DNA of 14,109 bases from DASQGA01 sp035535315 (lineage in GTDB: Bacteria > Actinomycetota > Thermoleophilia > Gaiellales > Gaiellaceae): assembly GCA_035535315.1 (NCBI GenBank), contig DATLQD010000126.1:1-14109 (forward strand). Direction: 5' to 3'. A program made the position numbers and the translations under genes. This document shows positions 1-6,792 of the stretch, one piece after another. Under the pieces are notes generated by a model. The model did not search any database. It saw only the letters and a program-made list of their open reading frames with translations, and was not told where the DNA came from. Within the stretch, counting starts at the first letter, position 1. Each line of letters starts with the position of its first letter.

Positions 1-103
1 CAGGCTCGACGGGGTCCCAGAGACCGATCACGCGGCCCGCGAACGTGAACCCCGCGAGCAGAAGCGCCGCCGCCGAGACGAACGTGAGCGCGGACCTGAG
101 CAT
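1..103 (-). CDS. N-terminus of a membrane-anchored or exported protein, cut by the window edge
   Basis: An ATG at 103-101 opens a frame that stays open to the left edge (34 complete codons). The peptide begins MLRSALTFVSAAALLLAG and continues to a tryptophan-proline rich stretch, so it has a short positive start and one hydrophobic helix, as in a signal peptide or N-terminal membrane anchor. A strong ribosome site reading AGGGGGA lies 5 nt before the ATG (109-115 on the plus strand), which makes the start convincing. The gene lies downstream of the PAP2 gene on the same strand, separated by 162 nt that contain a hairpin. Too little is visible to name a family. Confidence 0.6.
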   Translation of the reverse strand, partial: MLRSALTFVSAAALLLAGFTFAGRVIGLWDPVEP

Positions 104-194
104 TTCGATCCCCCTAATCGCGTCTCCTCAGCTTCTCGGCTCGCGCCGTTCCCGTGCTTCATACCGATGGGTAGGTTCGCCTGGCCTTGAGTCG

Positions 195-215
195 GGCACG
201 CCGACGAGGCGTGCC
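195..215. terminator. Hairpin between the PAP2 gene and the left-edge gene
   Basis: A perfect 8-bp inverted repeat (195-202 with 208-215, loop GACGA) lies 51 nt beyond the PAP2 stop on the minus strand. It could end the PAP2 transcript, but no run of U follows, so a factor-dependent terminator or a leader structure is equally possible. Confidence 0.35.
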
Positions 216-265
216 GGCCGGGAGCGGTTCGGAAGCGTTTGGAGCGGGCTAGAGTCCGGCCACGC

Positions 266-799
266 TCAAGCAGACCGGCCAGCCCTGCGACGAGCGGCCT
301 TTGCCCGGTCAAGCGCTCGCCAACCGGGTCGAACCACAGGGTCGGTAACCCGGCTTGCAAGCCCTACGAGCCCGGTGATCCTGCCGTCCGAGAACCAAAA
401 GACGAGCCCGGCCGCTATAAGCCCGATGAGCGCGCCACCGGCGATATCGCCGGGGTAGTGGAGGCCGACGAGAATCCGGCCGATGCCGATCATCGTCGCC
501 CCGGCGAGGAAGAAAGCTCCGACCCGTCGACTGACAAACGCGACGGAGCATGCGATCGCAAACGCTGCAATGGCATGGTCGCTCGGAAACGACGGCTCAT
601 GCGAGGGCGACAAGAGCAGGAGGGTGTCATGAGGGTGGGCGTCGAATGGGCGCGCACGCTCGTAGAAGTGCGTGATGACCTGGCTGAGCGCGAGCCCCAG
701 CCCAGCGGCCGTGAGGCCCGACAGGCAGGCGACCTTCCATCGGTACCACGGCCCGGGCCGGTCGAGCAACCAAAGCGAGAAGGTTGCGACGGCGAACAA
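266..799 (-). CDS. PAP2-family membrane phosphatase (undecaprenyl-diphosphatase-like)
   Basis: The protein carries the PAP2 (type 2 phosphatidic acid phosphatase) signature. An RP pair is at residues 50-51 (YERARPF), PSDH at 72-75, and R-x5-H-x3-D at 108-118 (GRILVGLHYPGD), with hydrophobic helices between and after. Members hydrolyse lipid phosphates at the membrane; bacterial BcrC-like members recycle undecaprenyl diphosphate for the cell wall, and that substrate is inferred here. The only standard start is the TTG at 799-797. However, the open frame continues upstream to about 960, and the segment translated from about 898 (reading IDWAIFHLLNG) looks like the usual first PAP2 segment. The true protein is therefore probably about 210 residues, starting near 898 without an ATG, GTG or TTG, or its start has been damaged. 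The 177-residue form is short for the family. Confidence 0.85.
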   Translation of the reverse strand: MFAVATFSLWLLDRPGPWYRWKVACLSGLTAAGLGLALSQVITHFYERARPFDAHPHDTLLLLSPSHEPSFPSDHAIAAFAIACSVAFVSRRVGAFFLAGATMIGIGRILVGLHYPGDIAGGALIGLIAAGLVFWFSDGRITGLVGLASRVTDPVVRPGWRALDRAKAARRRAGRSA

Positions 800-979
800 C
801 GGGACCGCGAACGTGCCGATGAAGTCGCCGATCTCGTCTGCGACAAACGGGTGCCCGTTTAGTGATCCGTTCAGGAGGTGGAAGATCGCCCAGTCGATCG
901 CGAGAGCGTACCTGGGTCTTGGCGAGACTCCTGTCGCTTCCGGTTCCTCGTGAAGCGGCTAGCTGCGGATCGAAGGAAG

Positions 980-1029
980 GGAGCCGGGGGCGTCCTCTCT
1001 CCAGGGGACCGAAGAGAGATCCCGGCTCC
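980..1029. terminator. Long two-part hairpin after the TauE/SafE gene
   Basis: A 9-bp perfect outer stem (980-988 with 1021-1029) encloses a second 6-bp stem (995-1000 with 1013-1018). It lies 85 nt past the stop of the TauE/SafE gene and just upstream of the PAP2 gene, both on the minus strand. It may terminate the cupin-TauE transcript or structure the PAP2 leader. There is no clear U tract, only a pyrimidine-rich stretch on the minus strand. Confidence 0.4.
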
Positions 1030-1113
1030 TACTACTGAGAACCCGGGAAGGGCCTGCTTCTTGCGGACGGCGGCACGGGCTCATCTGGAGGCGTGTCACG
1101 TGGCCCAGCTCCC

Positions 1114-1863
1114 TCAAAGGAACGCTTGCGCGAACGTCGCCCCACCGACGACCACGAGCACGACTCCGATAGCTGTAAGGAGTTGTGGCTCAGAGAGTCG
1201 GCCCGTGAGGCGCGACCCGACGACCGCACCCGGGATCGAGGCCACTGAGCCGACCAGGAGCAGAGTCCAGTCGACTCCGCTTGGCGTATGGCCGAGGACG
1301 CCCGCGAGCCCCAGAGCAAGACCGACGATGAGATTCGTGCCGACGGCGCGGTGGGCGGTCTCACCGACGTACCGAATCAGCGCCGGGACGCGAAGCGTGC
1401 CGAGGATCAGTCCAACGAGGCCGCCCAGCAGGCCGATTCCGAAGCCGGTCACCGCCGCCGCCCGCAGGTTCAGCGCCGTCGGCCCCGGGCCATCGCCGGC
1501 TGGACGGCGGAGGAGCCTGATCCCGAAGGAGAAAAGCAGCGCGCCGATCAAGGCCAGGAGCACCCGGGACGGCAGTCTGCCCCCAAGGTAGCCGCCGATC
1601 AGGGCGCCCACGATCGACGGCGGGGCCATCCACGCTACGAGTCCCCAGTTGACCCGCCCCGCACGCAGGTGCGCGATCGAGGCGGCGGCCGCCGACACGG
1701 CCGAGATGCCGACGTTCGCTCCTGCGCCGGCCGCCGGAGATGACGCGACGAGCAAAAGGACGGGCAGGCGAATCGTGCCGAGAATCAGCCCGATGCTGCT
1801 TCCGAGAAGCGCCACGAGGAAGCACCAGGCGCCGACTGCGACAAGAACGAGCTCACGAGCCAT
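1114..1863 (-). CDS. TauE/SafE-family (DUF81) membrane permease
   Basis: This 249-residue protein is almost wholly hydrophobic, with about seven or eight predicted helices. Two related halves each begin with a glycine-rich helix (GSSIGLILGTIRLPVLLL near residue 20, GLVGLILGTLRVPALI in the second half). That duplicated pattern and the length are typical of TauE/SafE permeases, which move small anions such as sulfite or organosulfur compounds across the inner membrane. The substrate here cannot be told from sequence. The ATG at 1863 follows the cupin stop by 25 nt on the same strand, so the two are probably co-transcribed. No strong ribosome site is visible before the ATG, which would fit coupling to the cupin gene. 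Confidence 0.88.
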   Translation of the reverse strand: MARELVLVAVGAWCFLVALLGSSIGLILGTIRLPVLLLVASSPAAGAGANVGISAVSAAAASIAHLRAGRVNWGLVAWMAPPSIVGALIGGYLGGRLPSRVLLALIGALLFSFGIRLLRRPAGDGPGPTALNLRAAAVTGFGIGLLGGLVGLILGTLRVPALIRYVGETAHRAVGTNLIVGLALGLAGVLGHTPSGVDWTLLLVGSVASIPGAVVGSRLTGRLSEPQLLTAIGVVLVVVGGATFAQAFL

Positions 1864-1888
1864 CGAGGCGAGTGGCGCTGCGCGAGAC

Positions 1889-2248
1889 CTAGAGGGACTC
1901 GCGACCGTCGTACTCGGGCTGCGGCTTCGCTCCGACCACGATGAAGCGCAGGCCTTCCGGCCCGGCTAGAACCTGGCGCGTCGAGGCAGGGTCGACGCGT
2001 AGATAATCGCCTTCCGTGACCGCGACATCCTCTCCGTCGATCGTGAACGTCCCCTCGCCCGCGAGCACGACATAGACCTCTTCGTGGCCGGTCGCGGTCT
2101 CGTCATGCTCGGCTCCTGCGGCTCCCGCCGGTAGGCGCACCTCGTTCAGGCCGAAGGCCGTCGTCCCGAGAGCGCGGCGCATCTTCAAGAAGACGCCGCG
2201 AAACGATTCGATCGACGAATCTCCCTCGTGGAGCAAGCTGTAGGCCAC
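1889..2248 (-). CDS. Small single-domain cupin protein
   Basis: This 119-residue protein folds as one cupin barrel by pattern. The first motif is GAEHDETATGHEEVYVVLAG (residues 45-64), with H48, H55 and the E56-E57 pair, followed by GEGTFTIDGE. The second motif is EGDYLRVDPASTRQVLAG (79-96). The histidine usual in the second motif is replaced by R91, so metal binding may be altered or absent. Such proteins may bind or isomerise small molecules, and no substrate can be assigned. The start is a GTG at 2248, because the frame is closed by TGA a few codons upstream. It leads a probable two-gene operon with the TauE/SafE permease and is divergent from the zinc peptidase, 68 nt away. Confidence 0.85.
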   Translation of the reverse strand: MAYSLLHEGDSSIESFRGVFLKMRRALGTTAFGLNEVRLPAGAAGAEHDETATGHEEVYVVLAGEGTFTIDGEDVAVTEGDYLRVDPASTRQVLAGPEGLRFIVVGAKPQPEYDGRESL

Positions 2249-2306
2249 CCGAGGACGATATCGTCACGCACCACTTGGGTTTCGCCTTATTCACGACCGG
2301 CAACCC

Positions 2307-2321
2307 TTCATGAATCATGAA
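2307..2321. promoter_or_regulatory. 15-bp dyad over the zinc-peptidase start codon
   Basis: TTCATGAATCATGAA is a perfect 7+1+7 palindrome that includes the ATG at 2317-2319 in the short divergent intergenic region. It could be an operator for either gene or a translation-initiation hairpin. A 7-bp palindrome of this kind is expected about once per 14 kb by chance, so only its position makes it notable. Confidence 0.25.
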
Positions 2322-3207
2322 GTGGCGACGCGGTGTGGGAGGCGGTCAAGTCGAGGACCGCCGGGGCAGGTCGATGGGCGGCATGGGCGGCATGCCGATC
2401 GGGGCCAAGGGTGGGCTCGGCGGTGTCGGCCTCATCATTGCGATCGTCGTGCTGCTCCTCAACAGCGGGGCCCTCGGCGGTGGAGGCGGCGGCTACAGCG
2501 TGCCCAGCCTCCCTCCGATCGAGCAGATGCCCGGAGCACAGGGGGGCGGGATTCCGGCGTCCGCCGATCCGGACGCAGACTTGAAGCAGTTCGTCGAATT
2601 CGTGGTGGACGACATCCAGGACTCCTGGGCGCGCGCCTTCGCGGCGGGAGGGCAGAAGTACGAGCCGACCGAGCTCGTCCTCTTCAGCGGCGCTACCCAG
2701 TCGGGCTGCGGCCCCGCCTCCTCGTCCACGGGTCCGTTCTACTGCCCGGTCGACCGCAAGGTGTACCTCGACCTCGAGTTCTTCCGGGAGCTCCGAGACA
2801 GATTCGGCGCTCCGGGCGACTTCGCGCAGGCATACGTGATCGCACACGAGTTTGGGCACCACGTTCAAAACCTGATTGGCGTCTCGGAGGACGTGCGTCG
2901 CGAGCAGCAAGCGCACCCGGAACAGGCGAACGAGCTCTCGGTTCGCCTCGAGCTCCAGGCGGACTGCCTCGCAGGCGTCTGGGCGCATTCCGCATTCGAG
3001 GAGAACCTCCTGGAGCCGGGCGACATCGAGGAAGGCCTCGCAGCCGCTGCGGCAGTCGGCGACGACCGGATCCAGCAACAGGCCACGGGGCAGATCGACC
3101 GGGAGAGCTGGACGCACGGATCGTCCGAGCAGCGCACGACGTGGTTCCGCAAGGGGTTCGACAGCGGTAGGTCTGGCGCCTGCGACACCTTCGAAGGCGA
3201 CGTCTAG
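2317..3207 (+). CDS. Membrane-anchored neutral zinc metallopeptidase (YpfJ family)
   Basis: This 296-residue protein begins MKWRRGV and continues with VEDRRGRSMGG, matching the conserved opening of YpfJ-type peptidases (Pfam Zn_peptidase), so the ATG at 2317 is well supported despite no ribosome site. A glycine-rich linker leads to one membrane helix (about residues 36-49), and the remainder should lie outside the membrane. The zinc motif is HEFGH at 177-181, inside VIAHEFGHHVQNLIG. The downstream segment LELQADCLAGVWA (211-223) is the family's second hallmark and may supply a further ligand (E212 or D216). Several cysteines in the C-terminal part suit an exported domain. The substrate is unknown. 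It is transcribed away from the cupin operon and ends at a strong bidirectional terminator. Confidence 0.92.
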   Translation: MKWRRGVGGGQVEDRRGRSMGGMGGMPIGAKGGLGGVGLIIAIVVLLLNSGALGGGGGGYSVPSLPPIEQMPGAQGGGIPASADPDADLKQFVEFVVDDIQDSWARAFAAGGQKYEPTELVLFSGATQSGCGPASSSTGPFYCPVDRKVYLDLEFFRELRDRFGAPGDFAQAYVIAHEFGHHVQNLIGVSEDVRREQQAHPEQANELSVRLELQADCLAGVWAHSAFEENLLEPGDIEEGLAAAAAVGDDRIQQQATGQIDRESWTHGSSEQRTTWFRKGFDSGRSGACDTFEGDV

Positions 3208-3217
3208 CTCTACAAAC

Positions 3218-3249
3218 GGGAAGAGCCGCCCCGAAGGACGGCTCTTCCC
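3218..3249. terminator. Bidirectional terminator between convergent genes
   Basis: A perfect 11-bp stem (GGGAAGAGCCG at 3218-3228, CGGCTCTTCCC at 3239-3249) with a 10-nt loop lies 10 nt after the zinc-peptidase stop and 21 nt after the solute-binding protein stop on the other strand. On the minus strand it is followed by GTTTG. Its placement between convergent genes makes a shared terminator very likely. Confidence 0.85.
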
Positions 3250-3270
3250 TGAGCGACGGTTCCGCGGTCG

Positions 3271-5133
3271 CTACTTCTGCTTGGAGGGGTCGACTGCTAC
3301 CCGGGAATACGCAGGGGTTCCCGAGAACTGGTCGTACTCGTATCCCGTTACCGCGGGCCCCAGGATGTCAACGTTGGTGGCGTCGAGGTAGGGAATCCAC
3401 GGGACGATCTCCTCCGTCAGCTTCTTGTCGAGTTCCTCCCAGCACGTCAGCCGTTCGTCGTCGAGGAGCTTGTTGCACTCGTCGATGTCCGCGTCGACGC
3501 TCGGAAGGTTCGCGACGGTACCGCTGATCTTGTACTTCTTCGCCAGAGCCGGAGTCAAGCCCGTCAGGGAGTAGTTCACGTTTCCTTGCGGGAGGATCGA
3601 CCGGCTGTCGAAGAGGACCATGAAGGTCGAGGCGTCCGCGTAGTCCTTGCCCCAGCCGGGGACGGCCGAGAGCGGGACGTTACGGGTCGCGTCCTGGATG
3701 ATCGGGTACGCATCCTCGAACTCACGCGTGTTGAGCTCGATGCCGAGCTTTGCGAACGACTGCTCGATCACGGGCTCCATGTCAGTCCACGGCGGGACGT
3801 TCCGGTTCACGAAGAGGACGCCCGAGCACTCGGGGGCATCGCACTTCCCGTCCTGATCCGTGTCGTACTTCGACTGCTTCATCTCCTCCGCGGCCTTGGC
3901 GGCATCGCCGGCACCGTTCTCGGTTCCGTACGGCGCGTAGTCGTCGAGGTCGCCGTTGAACATCGTGTTGGGCACGATGTGCTCGGCGATGTCGCCGCGG
4001 ATCGGCCCGCCCCAGGCGCGCTGGAGCCCGGCCTTGTCCATGATCAGGTTCGCTGCCTTCCTGACGTGGAGGTCGTCGAACGGCGGCTGCGTCAGATTCA
4101 TCGTGATGTACCAGGTGCGGTCGCCCGCCTCGGTGTGGATCCGATCCTTCAGCTCCGAGGTGGTCGAGTACTCGCGGAGCACGCGAGGCGGAGGCGACTC
4201 CTCCTCACCCTCGAGCTCGCCCGCCTCGATCTTGTTGAAGATGTCGTTCGGGTTCGTGTTGATCGTGTATTCGAGCGCGTCCATATAGCTCGGGCGCGTC
4301 CCGTCGGTGGACGGGTCGTAGTTCGGGTTCCGGACGAACATCATCCTGCGCGTGGGGTCGTTGCCCTTGGCCGGCTTGATGGTCTCGCAGCTCGAGATGT
4401 CGACCTTGTCCGAGCCCTCGAACATGTACGGGCCCGATGAGATGACATTCCGGCCGTACTCCCCTGCCTTCGTGAAGCACTTGCCGACTTCCTCGGGGAT
4501 CGGCCCCGCGGCGGGCATGCTCAGCCGGAACAGGAAGTCGCCCGTGGGCTTCGTCAGCGTGAACTTGATCGTCTTGTCGTCGGGCGTCTCGATGCCCGAG
4601 ATCGTCTTGGCGTCGCCGGCAGTGAACTCGGCCATGCCCTTGATGACGGTGTAGTAAAAGCCGTACTGGGCGACAAGCGCCTCGGTCCCGATCCGCTCGA
4701 AGGCGTAGACAACGTCCTTCGACGTCACCTCGCGGTTTACGGGCGGAGAGAACTTGACCCCGTCCTTGAGGGTGAACGTGTAGGTGAGCCCGTCCTCGGA
4801 GACCTCGCCCATGTCAGTGGCGAGATCGGGGACGACCTTGTTCCCGTCGGCACCGCTCTTGTGCTCGTAGCCGACGAGCGTCCTTACGAGCAGGTTGCTG
4901 TAGAGACCGAGATCGGTGCCGAGATACTCACCCGTCGGGTCGAACCCGCCGGTGTGGTTGAACTGCGTCGTCGAGATTCGGTACGTGCCGCCCTTCGTCG
5001 GCTTCCCGCCACTGGAGTCTCCTGTCGTGTCGCCGCTTGCCGACGGTCCGTCGTCTCCGCCGCCGCACGCGACGGCTACGAGAGCCAGAGAGCAGGCAGC
5101 GAGGACGAGCGCGAGCAGTCTACGCCGTTTCAT
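3271..5133 (-). CDS. Family-5 extracellular solute-binding lipoprotein (peptide/oligopeptide type)
   Basis: This 620-residue protein starts with MKRRRLLALVLAA and a hydrophobic signal ending in VAVAC, so C23 is the probable lipid-attachment cysteine. The body has the SBP_bac_5 pattern: KGGTYRI at the mature start, DGLTYTFTLKDGVKFSPP, SGPYMF and QPPFDDLHVRKA. Members capture peptides or similar solutes for an ABC importer. No permease or ATPase gene is adjacent, so it is an orphan here. An acidic loop DTDQDGKCD (D424, D426, D428, D432) resembles a calcium-binding loop. An ATG further upstream at 5190 is possible, but the ATG at 5133 has AGGAG 6 nt before it and gives a proper signal peptide. 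The LysR gene lies upstream on the same strand, 179 nt away. Confidence 0.92.
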   Translation of the reverse strand: MKRRRLLALVLAACSLALVAVACGGGDDGPSASGDTTGDSSGGKPTKGGTYRISTTQFNHTGGFDPTGEYLGTDLGLYSNLLVRTLVGYEHKSGADGNKVVPDLATDMGEVSEDGLTYTFTLKDGVKFSPPVNREVTSKDVVYAFERIGTEALVAQYGFYYTVIKGMAEFTAGDAKTISGIETPDDKTIKFTLTKPTGDFLFRLSMPAAGPIPEEVGKCFTKAGEYGRNVISSGPYMFEGSDKVDISSCETIKPAKGNDPTRRMMFVRNPNYDPSTDGTRPSYMDALEYTINTNPNDIFNKIEAGELEGEEESPPPRVLREYSTTSELKDRIHTEAGDRTWYITMNLTQPPFDDLHVRKAANLIMDKAGLQRAWGGPIRGDIAEHIVPNTMFNGDLDDYAPYGTENGAGDAAKAAEEMKQSKYDTDQDGKCDAPECSGVLFVNRNVPPWTDMEPVIEQSFAKLGIELNTREFEDAYPIIQDATRNVPLSAVPGWGKDYADASTFMVLFDSRSILPQGNVNYSLTGLTPALAKKYKISGTVANLPSVDADIDECNKLLDDERLTCWEELDKKLTEEIVPWIPYLDATNVDILGPAVTGYEYDQFSGTPAYSRVAVDPSKQK

Positions 5134-5139
5134 CGACTT

Positions 5140-5144
5140 CTCCT
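5140..5144 (-). promoter_or_regulatory. Ribosome site fixing the start of the solute-binding protein
   Basis: On the minus strand AGGAG sits 6 nt before the ATG at 5133. This favours that codon over the upstream in-frame ATG at 5190, which would put 19 polar residues before the signal peptide. Confidence 0.75.
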
Positions 5145-5249
5145 GTCTTGTGGCATGGAAATTGAAGCCTTCGTCATGGCCGTCATTCACCGGTCCTTTC
5201 AGCCGCGGGAATCTCCGCAGAATTCGGTGGGCGATCTCTGACCAATGAC

Positions 5250-5291
5250 GAAGCGACCGCCGTGCGGTTAGCCTCGCGGTGCTGTCGCTTC
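5250..5291. terminator. Inverted repeat between LysR and solute-binding genes
   Basis: GAAGCGAC (5250-5257) and GTCGCTTC (5284-5291) form an 8-bp stem, with a smaller inner stem ACCGC/GCGGT at 5256-5268 as an alternative. It starts 22 nt after the LysR stop on the minus strand, so it may end that transcript. It also lies in the upstream region of the solute-binding gene and could be regulatory. Confidence 0.35.
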
Positions 5292-5312
5292 CTTATCGCG
5301 TCATTAACCGCC

Positions 5313-6296
5313 CTACTCCAGGGGGAGCAGCGCGATCATTTCTTCTGTCTGGCGCTCGAGACCGTCGGACACCTTGACGCAGACTTCCTTCGCCGCCGCG
5401 ACGAAGGAGTGCACCGAAGCGCTCACGGATCTCTCGGCGTGCCAGATGATCGAGACGAGGCGCACGGGCCCGTCCTCGCCCAGGCCGTAGAGCTCGGTCG
5501 CCGAATCGGAAAGGTCGAGCGAGAGGCGTGGGATGAGAGCGGCGCCAAGGCCGGCGGCCACAGCGCCCTGGAGGGTCTCGTTGTGGTCGGAGCTCAGGAC
5601 CACGTTCGGCTCGAAGCCCCGCGACCGCAGGAAGTCGATCACGTCGCGGGTGGCGCCGCAGCTCCTGAAGCAGACGAGCGGAAGCTTACGGCCGCCGTTC
5701 GTACCGTTGCCACGGAAGGCGGCCGACCCCCCGCCTGCAGGGATCACGAGCAGGAAGGGGTCTTCCAGGAGAAGCGCCGACCGGAGAGGCCCCTCCGGCA
5801 GCGGCTCGATCGCGAAGGCGAGATCGAGCTCTCCCCGCTCCACTTGACTCACCAGGTCGAGGTCGGTCACGGCCTCGGTCAGCTCGATCTTGACGTCGGG
5901 ATGGTCGTCGAGGAACCGGCGCAGGACCTCTGGGAGGATTCGCGCTCCGGCGCTCTGGAAGCTCCCCACGCGAAGCGTTCCGATCGCGCCCATGGCGAGC
6001 GCGTCCATGTCCGCCTCCGCGGCGGCGATCCGGGATCCGATCGCGTGCGCGTGCCCGAGCAACACCTGGCCGGCTTCGGTCAACGAGACCGCCTTCTGGC
6101 CCCCCGGCCGCTGGACGAGCTGCTGGCCCACGATCCGCTCGAGCGCCGCAATCTGCTGGCTGACAGCAGACTGCGTGTAGCCGAGAGAGGTTGCGGCGCG
6201 GCTGAAAGAGGAGCCGGTCGCGACAGCCTCGAGCGCAGCAAAATGCCGCAGCTCGATTCCGTGCTTGAGCCATTCCCGGGTCGGAATCTTGAGCAT
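5313..6296 (-). CDS. LysR-family transcriptional regulator
   Basis: This 327-residue protein has the LysR layout. A winged helix-turn-helix lies near residues 15-75, containing GSSFSRAATSLGYTQSAVSQ (28-47), and is followed by a linker helix. A type-2 periplasmic-binding-like effector domain runs from about residue 105 to 305 (GTLRVGSFQSAGARILP at its start). The first 14 residues before IELRHFAALEAVA are longer than usual for the family, but the ATG at 6296 is the only good start. Co-directional with the solute-binding gene, it may regulate it, itself or the lost gene upstream. The effector is unknown. A T-N11-A dyad lies about 92 nt upstream of the start. Confidence 0.92.
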   Translation of the reverse strand: MLKIPTREWLKHGIELRHFAALEAVATGSSFSRAATSLGYTQSAVSQQIAALERIVGQQLVQRPGGQKAVSLTEAGQVLLGHAHAIGSRIAAAEADMDALAMGAIGTLRVGSFQSAGARILPEVLRRFLDDHPDVKIELTEAVTDLDLVSQVERGELDLAFAIEPLPEGPLRSALLLEDPFLLVIPAGGGSAAFRGNGTNGGRKLPLVCFRSCGATRDVIDFLRSRGFEPNVVLSSDHNETLQGAVAAGLGAALIPRLSLDLSDSATELYGLGEDGPVRLVSIIWHAERSVSASVHSFVAAAKEVCVKVSDGLERQTEEMIALLPLE

Positions 6297-6386
6297 ACGC
6301 TGCCGCCCCTACCTCTCGAGGATTCGGAAAACGACTCGGGCTTGCCTGCCCCTATCGGCCCTCAGAGTCGTAACCGAAAGCCGCCT

Positions 6387-6401
6387 GTCACTGAGTGTGA
6401 C
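6387..6401. promoter_or_regulatory. Candidate LysR operator (T-N11-A dyad)
   Basis: GTCACTGAGTGTGAC has 5-bp arms and contains TCACTGAGTGTGA (6388-6400), the T-N11-A arrangement with dyad symmetry that LysR-type regulators bind. It lies 91 nt upstream of the LysR start, the usual place for an autoregulatory or divergent operator. The motif is loose, so this is a hypothesis. Confidence 0.4.
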
Positions 6402-6438
6402 GACGGATAGAGGTTCCCGGTTAGATCGACGATCGCAT

Positions 6439-6534
6439 CTACGCGAAGACCACGTCTATGTCCACCAGGTGGGACCCGACCAGCAGGCCTTCCTGGACTT
6501 CTTCGCGCGCGAAGTCCTGCCCGAGTTCGAGTAG
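6439..6534 (+). pseudogene. C-terminal relic of an F420-dependent (G6PDH-like, LLM-class) oxidoreductase
   Basis: The frame ending in TAG at 6532-6534 encodes EDHVYVHQVGPDQQAFLDFF followed by AREVLPEFE. This strongly resembles the final helix region of the luciferase-like F420-dependent oxidoreductases related to F420-dependent glucose-6-phosphate dehydrogenase. The family is about 300 residues long; only about 30 are recognisable here and no homology precedes them. The relic lies divergent from the LysR gene and 61 nt before tRNA-Asp. The missing body indicates a deletion or replacement ending near 6440. It was identified from memory of the family, not by search. Confidence 0.6.
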
Positions 6535-6576
6535 AGGCGCGGCTCAAGGACCCACCTCGAACAGAAGCAGGGCCGG

Positions 6577-6582
6577 TACAAT
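6577..6582 (+). promoter_or_regulatory. -10 box of the tRNA-Asp promoter
   Basis: TACAAT lies 13 nt before the tRNA 5' end, the spacing expected for a short tRNA leader. No convincing -35 hexamer was found at the usual distance. Confidence 0.55.
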
Positions 6583-6595
6583 GCGCCGCGCGCCA

Positions 6596-6669
6596 GGGGG
6601 CGTAGTTCAGCTGGTTAGAACGCCGGCCTGTCACGCCGGAGGTCGCGGGTTCGAGTCCCGTCGCTCCCG
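6596..6669 (+). tRNA. tRNA-Asp (anticodon GTC)
   Basis: A complete cloverleaf is visible. The acceptor GGGGGCG (6596-6602) pairs with CGCTCCC (6662-6668) with one G-U pair. The anticodon stem CCGGC/GCCGG (6623-6627 with 6635-6639) encloses the loop CTGTCAC with anticodon GTC at 6630-6632, and a T loop TTCGAGT is present. The discriminator is G6669 and the CCA is not encoded. The 74-nt gene has three partial direct copies in the window, all in the same orientation, suggesting repeated use of this gene as an integration site or partial duplication. Confidence 0.97.
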
Positions 6670-6702
6670 CTTAAAACACCCTGCAAAACAGCATCTTTTG
6701 TT

Positions 6703-6736
6703 GCCTGGCTGGGCGCGAACGACCGCCGGCTTTTTT
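6703..6736 (+). terminator. Likely intrinsic terminator of tRNA-Asp
   Basis: GCCTGGC (6703-6709) can pair with GCCGGC (6725-6730) with one bulged base, followed directly by six T (6731-6736), 34 nt after the tRNA. An alternative pairing within the same segment is equally stable by eye. Confidence 0.55.
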
Positions 6737-6792
6737 GCGTGTTCCGTTCTGTTCACGCGTGACTTGGAAAACGGGTTGTTTGCAGGTGTTTC

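Noticed and set aside
878..1591. Long plus-strand frame of 237 codons
   Set aside because: It is proline/arginine-rich, lies opposite the TauE/SafE gene and the hairpin, and is a shadow of high-GC codon bias.
3586..4440. Plus-strand frame of 284 codons
   Set aside because: It is opposite the solute-binding protein and composed of arginine, valine and leucine runs typical of an antisense shadow.
5262..6410. Plus-strand frame of 382 codons
   Set aside because: It is the antisense of the LysR gene; the LysR frame has clear family motifs.
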